A stretch of DNA of 64,000 nt, taken from Trichostrongylus colubriformis. Lineage: Eukaryota; Nematoda; Chromadorea; Rhabditida; Trichostrongylidae. Position numbers and translations under genes: made by a program. Each line of letters begins with the position of its first letter. Position 1 is the stretch's first letter. Location: positions 6,448,001 through 6,512,000 of the forward strand of contig OZ022259.1 in assembly GCA_963978905.1 (NCBI GenBank), written 5' to 3'. Positions 58,380 through 64,000 of the stretch are shown one piece after another. The notes below the pieces were generated by a model, which was not told where the DNA came from, did no database searches, and saw only the letters and a list, made by a program, of their open reading frames with translations.

Positions 58380-60060
58380 CTGTGAGTTTCAAAACGAAAG
58401 TTTTATAGTCAAAAATAATCACGTATCCGAGAAGAGCATGAACTCGTGATCATAATGGTATCCCGCATGTTAGAATTCAGCAGTTTCAAACTGGAAAATG
58501 GGTTTTAAAAATTACTTTATTTATCGAGTTTGTCATGTTTTCAAAGCTCCTTTTCGGAGAAAATGCATCGTTTCAACCGCATCAGGAAGTTGTGATGACA
58601 GGTTCTACTTAAGTTGAGAACAAGCTCTCAAGGTGAGCACCACGTTCGTTTTTAGCTATAAACATACAAACACAGGAACTTTTCAAACCCATAATCTCGC
58701 CAAAGCCTAATAGTGACCACATCCCCCTATCAGGACAGACACAAATCTATGAGAGAAAAAGGTCGTCACTGTTCCATACGCTATGAATATTTCCTGAATT
58801 TCACCGTTTCAAAATAAAAAATGTGTCTTCATGATGAAAATGATCATCACTGGGTCAAATTTTGATAAATCATTCCCAACAGCAAATACACTGCCCTCAA
58901 TTATCGCCAGTAGTCAGCAAAGTGTGCACTCGCTGTTTCATATTCGTTATATTGTTTCGACTTTTGACTTCTCGTGTTAATTGACTGTCGACCTATGTCG
59001 ACCCCTCGCTATCGATCTCATTAGTCCACCACATGTGGTACGGCAGCCAACCGTCAGGAATAGGTCTCATGCTATGTTTGGCGTTTATGAATACGAGTAA
59101 GGTCTGTCTGTGGGAACTGTTTCTCAAGTTGTTATGGTTGGGACATTTTTAAGTGCTTTACTATTCCTGTGCACCTATGTGATTATTTAAACCAAAACCG
59201 CGTATCATTGCTCCCCGGTTCGTGACCGGGGGCAATGATAAGCGGTTTTGGTTTAAATGATCACATAGGTGCACAGGAATAGTAAAGCACTTAAAAATGT
59301 CCCAACCATAACAACCTGAGAAACAGTTCCTCAGACCTTACTCGTATTCATAAACGCCAAACATAGCATGAGACCTATTCCTGACGGCTGGCTGCCGTAC
59401 CACATGTGGTGGACTAATGAGGTCGATAGCGAGGGGTCGACATAGGTCGAAAGTCAATTAACACGAGATGTCAAGAGTCGAAACAATATAACGAATATGA
59501 AACAGCGAGTGCACACTTTGCTGACTACTGGCAATAATTGAGGGCAGTGTATTTGCTGTTGGGAATGATTTATCAAAATTTGATCCAGTGATGATCATTT
59601 TCATCATGAAGACACATTTGTTATTTTGAAACGGTGAAATGCAGGAAATATCCATAGGGTATGGAACAGTGACGAGTCCTTTTTCTCTCATAGATTTGTG
59701 TCTGTCCTGATAGTGGGATGTGGTCACTATTAGGCTTTGGCGAGATTATGGGTTTAAAAAGTTCCTGTGTTTGTATGTTTAGAGCTAAAAACGTACGTGG
59801 TGCTCACCTTGAGAGCTTGTTCTCAACTTAAGTAGAACCTGTCATCACCTATTCCTGATGCGGTTAAAACGATGCATTTTCCCCGAAAAGGAGCTTTGAA
59901 AACATGACAAACTCGATAAATAAAGTAATTTTTAAAACCCATTTTCCAGTTTGAAACTGCTGAATTCTAACATGCGGGATAACATTATGATCACGAGTTC
60001 ATGCTCTTCTCGGATACGTGATTATTCTTGACTATAAAACTTTTGTTTTGAAACTCACAG

Positions 60061-60321
60061 ATGAAGTGGAGGGTTTACGACTCCGTCGCGTCGTCGAAAA
60101 TAGCCTGTGGTGAAATTGGGGCTAAATTTGCGAAAAACTCTAAAATAATGCTAAAGGAGTCGAGAAATGCAAAAATTAGGCAGACCTTTCCATTCGTCGC
60201 AATCAGAGCTTTCTATTGGTACCATTTTCAAAATATTTGGGAATTTATGAAGGAAGTTATAGCAAAAAGACGGGAAAACCATGAGGTTTACAATTTTGGG
60301 CGTCGATTGACCATGAATTAG
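60061..60321 (+). CDS. 86-codon open frame in the right arm of the palindrome, unknown
   Basis: It starts at an ATG directly preceded by cacag, a possible splice acceptor, and ends at a TAG in the terminal repeat. Composition is basic with AIRAFYWYHFQNIWEFMKEV as the most structured part. Its twin in the left arm (58119-58379, minus strand) has the same protein sequence. I do not recognise a family. It may be non-coding sequence that happens to stay open, since the arms are nearly identical anyway. Confidence 0.25.
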   Translation: MKWRVYDSVASSKIACGEIGAKFAKNSKIMLKESRNAKIRQTFPFVAIRAFYWYHFQNIWEFMKEVIAKRRENHEVYNFGRRLTMN

Positions 60322-60938
60322 TAGCGGTATTGTATGTAGCTCAAGGCACAGCATAGGATAATTTACCAGATTTGTTTCATACATAAACAGCTCGACGTAC
60401 GGGGATGTTTTCATAGATGCGCGAGCGTAATTCACAAGGGCACATAGATCAAGATGGTGCCCATCTTTCAGGTGATTGGCACCTTATTTGACTTAGTAAC
60501 TGGAGTTCCGGGGGTGATTACATGGCAGAACGGTTGACCTAACAGTAGAAAATGAAAGTATCTTAGAAGAAACAAGTGATGTAGCTTTATTTGACGTGAT
60601 AACAGCAGGAAGGAACCTGCCCGGGAGTCCACATCGGGGAAGAGGAATCTCGTTAATGTCTAAGGTCAGGGAAGCTTATTTTCATAATGTTAGAAAAATT
60701 TTTTCCAAGCTCCTTCATTAATTATCACACTTCACAATCTAGAATTTTTCAATTTTTTTCAATTTCACGAAGACCAACTGAAATTGTCCTTCCGTGACAG
60801 GGTTCAATAAAACCGAGGGAATGTTCCAAAAAGTATCGAGTCAGTTGAAGACTAATAGTGAAAAAATTCTCGTGTACAGTGTGATAGGAAGTACGACAAA
60901 TGCTGAAGTCTAGTGAGATTCATCAAATTCAATGACTA

Positions 60939-61052
60939 TTATTCAGCTGTGAGTTTGAGGTTGGTTTCCTCCCAGCTTGCTTTACGATCTGCAACTTCCA
61001 TGCCCAGCATGACATCAATATCAGGGGTGTAGAATGCAATATTACAATGTGC
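60939..61052 (-). CDS. Terminal exon, probable trypsin-like serine protease
   Basis: After a strong acceptor (ttttttcag) a 37-codon open frame runs AHCNIAFYTPDIDVMLGMEV and on to a TAA stop. It begins in phase 0, the phase in which the GDSG exon upstream (62613-62497) ends, so I join them across a ~1.4 kb intron. The position about 40 residues after GDSG fits the end of the S1 protease domain, where a strand and C-terminal helix are expected; NIAFYTPDIDVML could be that segment. A possible poly(A) signal (AATAAA on the minus strand) is near 60,586-60,591. The exon itself is convincing; the assignment rests on the junction. Confidence 0.55.
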   Translation of the reverse strand, partial: AHCNIAFYTPDIDVMLGMEVADRKASWEETNLKLTAE

Positions 61053-62496
61053 CTGAAAAAAATTCTAGTTACGTCCGGTAACCAAAGCCATGGGCTTGCT
61101 GTGGGTGTGAGTGGATTGACGATGAAGGGGAGACAGCTTTCAGTGAGGATTGACTATTCACCTTCCCAATTACTTCGCATCTCCTTTGATTCGCCTAAGG
61201 ATTGACCTCCTTAATTGGTTTCGCTGACAACTACACAGAACCTCATCTCAAAAAATTTGGAAGCGTAGAAATGAATTGGCACAAAGAGAGTTTCACAAAT
61301 TAATGAGAACTGGTAGAAATGCATGAATTAAAAATAAGCACTTTTCACAGTTTTTCTTGTCACTGCAGCTTTTACTAAACTCACATAAATTTGATTGTTT
61401 GGAAAATTAATTACGTACGTGGACAGAAGCAATGCAAAACACTTCTAACTTGTGTTTCTTTTTTGCATGAGTTTGATTCCAAGCTTTCCCTGCAGCAGTT
61501 CTTACCGAAAACCTTTTGTCAGCACTGCCCCATTGCAAATCGGGAGCTTATAGAGCCTTATTATGACACATGCTTTGTACTTCTTCTCAATAAAGCATAA
61601 GTGTACCACGATGCCCCTTACAATTAGTACTACACCACAACTCTCTTCATTTTCAGTTCCTACGCTTTCACAAATTTCTATCAGAGACCCCCACATTCAC
61701 ATCCTTGTCGGTGCGCCTTTGATCTATTCCTCTCTTTGCAGCGCCCTTTACTATCAATAACACATATGTATCCAAGTATTACCAGACCCTCCCATTATTT
61801 TCCATTACAACGTAGGCCTTCCAGAGTGCTCTAGTTCCCTTCTCTTCAGAAACGCTGGACATATCTGTTTGTGCTCTCTGTTCCACAGTCCGCACATGTT
61901 AGTACTACATCTATAAAAAGTCTATCCTAACATTTTTATGTTTTTGTTATCATCACTATTGCAGTGTGCTAATGCAATGAAATTCTAGCTCTGATAAATC
62001 GCAATTAGCTCAGCCAATTAAACGAGGTCATCCGACACGCATACAGGAGAAAGGGACGATGAAAAGTTTGAAAAGATCTGCTCCAATTGCATTCCTCACT
62101 AAAGATCCACACCAGAATGCAGGTTGTGCGCTCCTCATTGCTCCTCCACATCATCTCGACTTCAACCCTTATCGCCGCCACACTAACAGGGGTGTGTGTG
62201 CACATATGACGGAAAATCGCTTCGCGGCGTCGCACTCGCGGCGCCGTCAGTACTACTTGCCGGATCGATTGCCCTTGAGAGCACGGCAGAGCGTGGCTGC
62301 GTCACCTCTACAATTCCACCCATGTCATACTGTCTCGCTTGAAAGCTGCCATGCCTGCCACCGGTACTCGCACCCGCCGAGCCGCTTGTCGCGCGCGGCC
62401 ACGCGAGAATCCGTTATAAGTGCACACATCTCCCCAACACACAGCTCTTTCACTGCTCTCAGCACATCATGCTGATAAACTGTTAATAGTATGTAC
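61053..62496. other. Last intron of the serine protease gene
   Basis: About 1.4 kb between the GDSG exon and the terminal exon. It includes a GC-rich block at about 62,220-62,410 (CGCGGCGCCGTCAGTACTAC, GCACGGCAGAGCGTGGCTGC, CGCGCGGCCACGCG) that shares short stretches with the TTA-family MITEs and with 24,617-24,660, probably a degraded element. The rest shows nothing recognisable. Confidence 0.45.
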
Positions 62497-62613
62497 CTGA
62501 CCGCTTGGAGCATGCCCTTGAAGAAGATCCACACAGTTCGACCCACGAGACACAACTCCAATCAAATAATGTTTACCCTCGTATGATGTTGTTACTCCGG
62601 ATCCACTATCTCC
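62497..62613 (-). CDS. Serine protease exon with GDSG active-site motif
   Basis: The exon encodes GDSGSGVTTSYEGKHYLIGV then VSRGSNC and ends HAPSGQ at CAG|gtacat. GDSG carries the catalytic serine of S1 (chymotrypsin/trypsin-fold) proteases and GVVSRGSNC matches the strand that forms the substrate-binding wall plus a disulfide cysteine. The usual GDSGGP is GDSGSG here. The acceptor is probably taag|GGA, a weak site; reading further upstream lacks the expected C-x-GDSG cysteine. The exons carrying the catalytic His and Asp were not found upstream to the window end, so they lie outside it or were missed. Nematode S1 families include secreted digestive and host-interaction enzymes; which one applies here is unknown. 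Confidence 0.65.
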
Positions 62614-62904
62614 CTTAATATATACTTGTTAACATTTTAGTAGGTGTTTTCAGTTATTAGTTTCTCCAATTTGAAACTGACAAGACGAATGATAAAATGA
62701 TGGTGGATCATAGTGGGCCATAACTGATAATCTTCCTACTTTCAATGGGCTAAGTATGTCTGTTGGTGTGTTTATGGTATTTGTGTTTGATCGGAAATTC
62801 ATATCTCGCGACGCAGCGATGATGGGGCTCTGAATTTCACAGGTGAGATAAGAGCTGGGACAGCGGCCCTAGCGATGGTGGACTGAATGTGATGACGACT
62901 GATA

Positions 62905-63025
62905 AAATCCGATTAGGAGCGTCAAAAGGCAAGTATCGCCAAGCACTCACAGGTGTTTACCAAATTGATAACGGTTAGTAGGATCCGATAAGGAACGTCG
63001 GAAAGCAAATATCACCAACTCCGTT
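62905..63025. repeat. Diverged direct duplication of about 45 bp
   Basis: AAATCCGATTAGGAGCGTCA then AAAGGCAAGTATCGCCAA recurs about 65 bp later as GGATCCGATAAGGAACGTCG then GAAAGCAAATATCACCAA. Confidence 0.6.
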
Positions 63026-63348
63026 CCGCTTTTTCAGTTGCAGTAGAATGTTCACATGCACAGCTAGTGCAGGAAACGGTCACTTTAATGACCTATCGAA
63101 ACTGAATACGGCTTACAGGGGGTTATAAGAGCCGTTAAGAAGTGGATGGGGTAAAATTCAGTACAACGCTTACTACTTGGGTTGAGGAATAAGTTTCCGC
63201 GGTTATTTTAACCCCGTTTTTCACATTGTTCCTCTCATTTTTCGACAAGGCTTATAGATGTTTTCGATAGAGCTTTTTCAGCTCTACAGAATGGTTCTAC
63301 ATTTTATTCGAATCGCTCAAGTTTTTGCTGTTTTTAAAGAATCACAAA

Positions 63349-63982
63349 GCAGTACACAGCAAAAGTGTGCACTTTCGTTATCTCTTCTTCCTCGCCTACC
63401 AACGAGATCGAAGAGAATATCCAGGCGTGCAATCGATGGAGCTTTCTTTACTCTACAAGGCGATACCACTCCTTTTTTAAATCCTTTCATATTTTAGCAT
63501 GTAGGAATCGTCTTGCCGTTCTAGACCACTCACGGACTTCTAGAGGGCCCTTGGCGCCGATTACAAAGGTATCTAAACAGTTTCCACCTATTTCAAAATT
63601 GCGTAATGAAAATAATTTTTTGGCAGAGTGTTTTGTATCATTTGATAGAGCTCTTTTAGCTTCACAAGACAGTTCCACGGTTTCTGTTCTAATTAATTTA
63701 TGCCATTTGTTAGATCATTTGAAAGTCGACGAAATCGAGCATTTTCGACTACACATGTTGAAAATGCTCGATTTTGTCGACTTTTAAATGATCTGGTTTT
63801 GACATGAAAAACAGGTGGAAGCTTATTCCTAAATGATAAAATATGGGAGGATACAAAAGGAGAGTGGTATCGCCTTGTAGAGCAAAAAAGCTCCATCGAC
63901 TGCACGCCTGGATATTCTCTTCGTTCTCGATGGTGGCGAGGAAGAGGAGATAACCAAAGTGCACGCTTTTGCGAGTACTGCA
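63349..63982. mobile_element. Foldback element, about 634 bp, at the right edge
   Basis: The ends GCAGTACACAGCAAAAGTGT and CGCTTTTGCGAGTACTGC are complementary with a few mismatches. Further in, CGAAGAGAATATCCAGGCGT pairs with CGCCTGGATATTCTCTTCG and the central GATCATTTGAAAGTCGACGA pairs with TCGACTTTTAAATGATC. The loop side contains CGGACTTCTAGAGGGCCCTT then GGCGCCGATTACAAAGGTAT, also found at about 57,660-57,725. No transposase is seen. Confidence 0.65.
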
Positions 63983-64000
63983 TTTATGAGTCTTAAAAAC

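Larger units (their letters stand above)
58108..60332. mobile_element. 2.2-kb near-perfect palindromic (foldback) element
   Basis: Two arms of about 1.1 kb are inverted copies, a few percent diverged, meeting at a spacer of a few bases near 59,220. The ends read CAATACCGCTACTAATTCAT inward from both sides and are flanked by TA (58106-58107, 60333-60334), with no similarity outside. An 86-codon open frame is present in each arm with identical translation (58379 to 58119 minus; 60061 to 60321 plus), reading outward from the centre. No known transposase motif was recognised. It looks like a Tc1/mariner-class foldback element or a recent inverted duplication. Confidence 0.85.
26990..60900. other. 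34-kb repeat-rich region without a recognised gene
   Basis: Upstream of the dex-1-like start and downstream of the protease gene. It contains the elements listed separately and scattered weak exon candidates (31636-31846, 39293-39481, 47731-48330, 55050-55560). No tRNA, rRNA or other RNA gene was found by eye. The promoter of the dex-1-like gene should lie just above 26,990 but no motif is clear. Genes made of very short or fast-evolving exons could be missed. Confidence 0.5.

Overview
The window is eukaryotic nuclear DNA. It has no bacterial-type operons, it has short phase-consistent exons with TTTCAG-type acceptors and GTAAG/GTGAG donors, and it is dense in terminal-inverted-repeat elements, mariner remnants and an RTE-type retrotransposon tail. 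The two recognisable genes and the repeat style point to a parasitic strongylid nematode such as a hookworm. That placement is inference; no species marker was read.

Left part (1-27,000). One large minus-strand gene occupies 26,982 to 7,436. I could assemble 25 exons with one continuous reading frame of about 1,107 residues: signal peptide, first NIDO domain, cysteine-rich and EGF-like modules, a calcium-binding EGF module, second NIDO domain, a long Pro/Thr/Ser-rich stalk, one transmembrane segment and an ~80-residue cytoplasmic tail. This architecture is that of C. elegans DEX-1, the apical matrix protein that anchors sensory dendrite tips with the ZP protein DYF-7. Its introns and 3' flank hold at least ten mobile-element relics: two mariner derivatives, hairpin MITEs, TTAA-flanked MITEs and a ~1.5 kb foldback.

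Middle part (27,000-60,900). About 34 kb shows no gene I can name. It contains MITEs, SINE-like copies, an RTE 3' end, satellites, a 2.2 kb near-perfect palindrome (58,108-60,332) and a few isolated exon candidates, among them hydrophobic exons at 47.7-48.3 kb and 31.65 kb.

Right end (60,900-64,000). The 3' end of a minus-strand gene is visible: an exon with the GDSG active-site motif of S1 (trypsin-like) serine proteases and a terminal exon. The rest of that gene lies outside the window or was not recognised. A palindromic foldback element sits at 63,349-63,982.

The two genes share the minus strand but nothing in the sequence links their functions. The most unusual content is the variety of snap-back (self-complementary) elements, and a mariner derivative that keeps only its DNA-binding half between intact ends.
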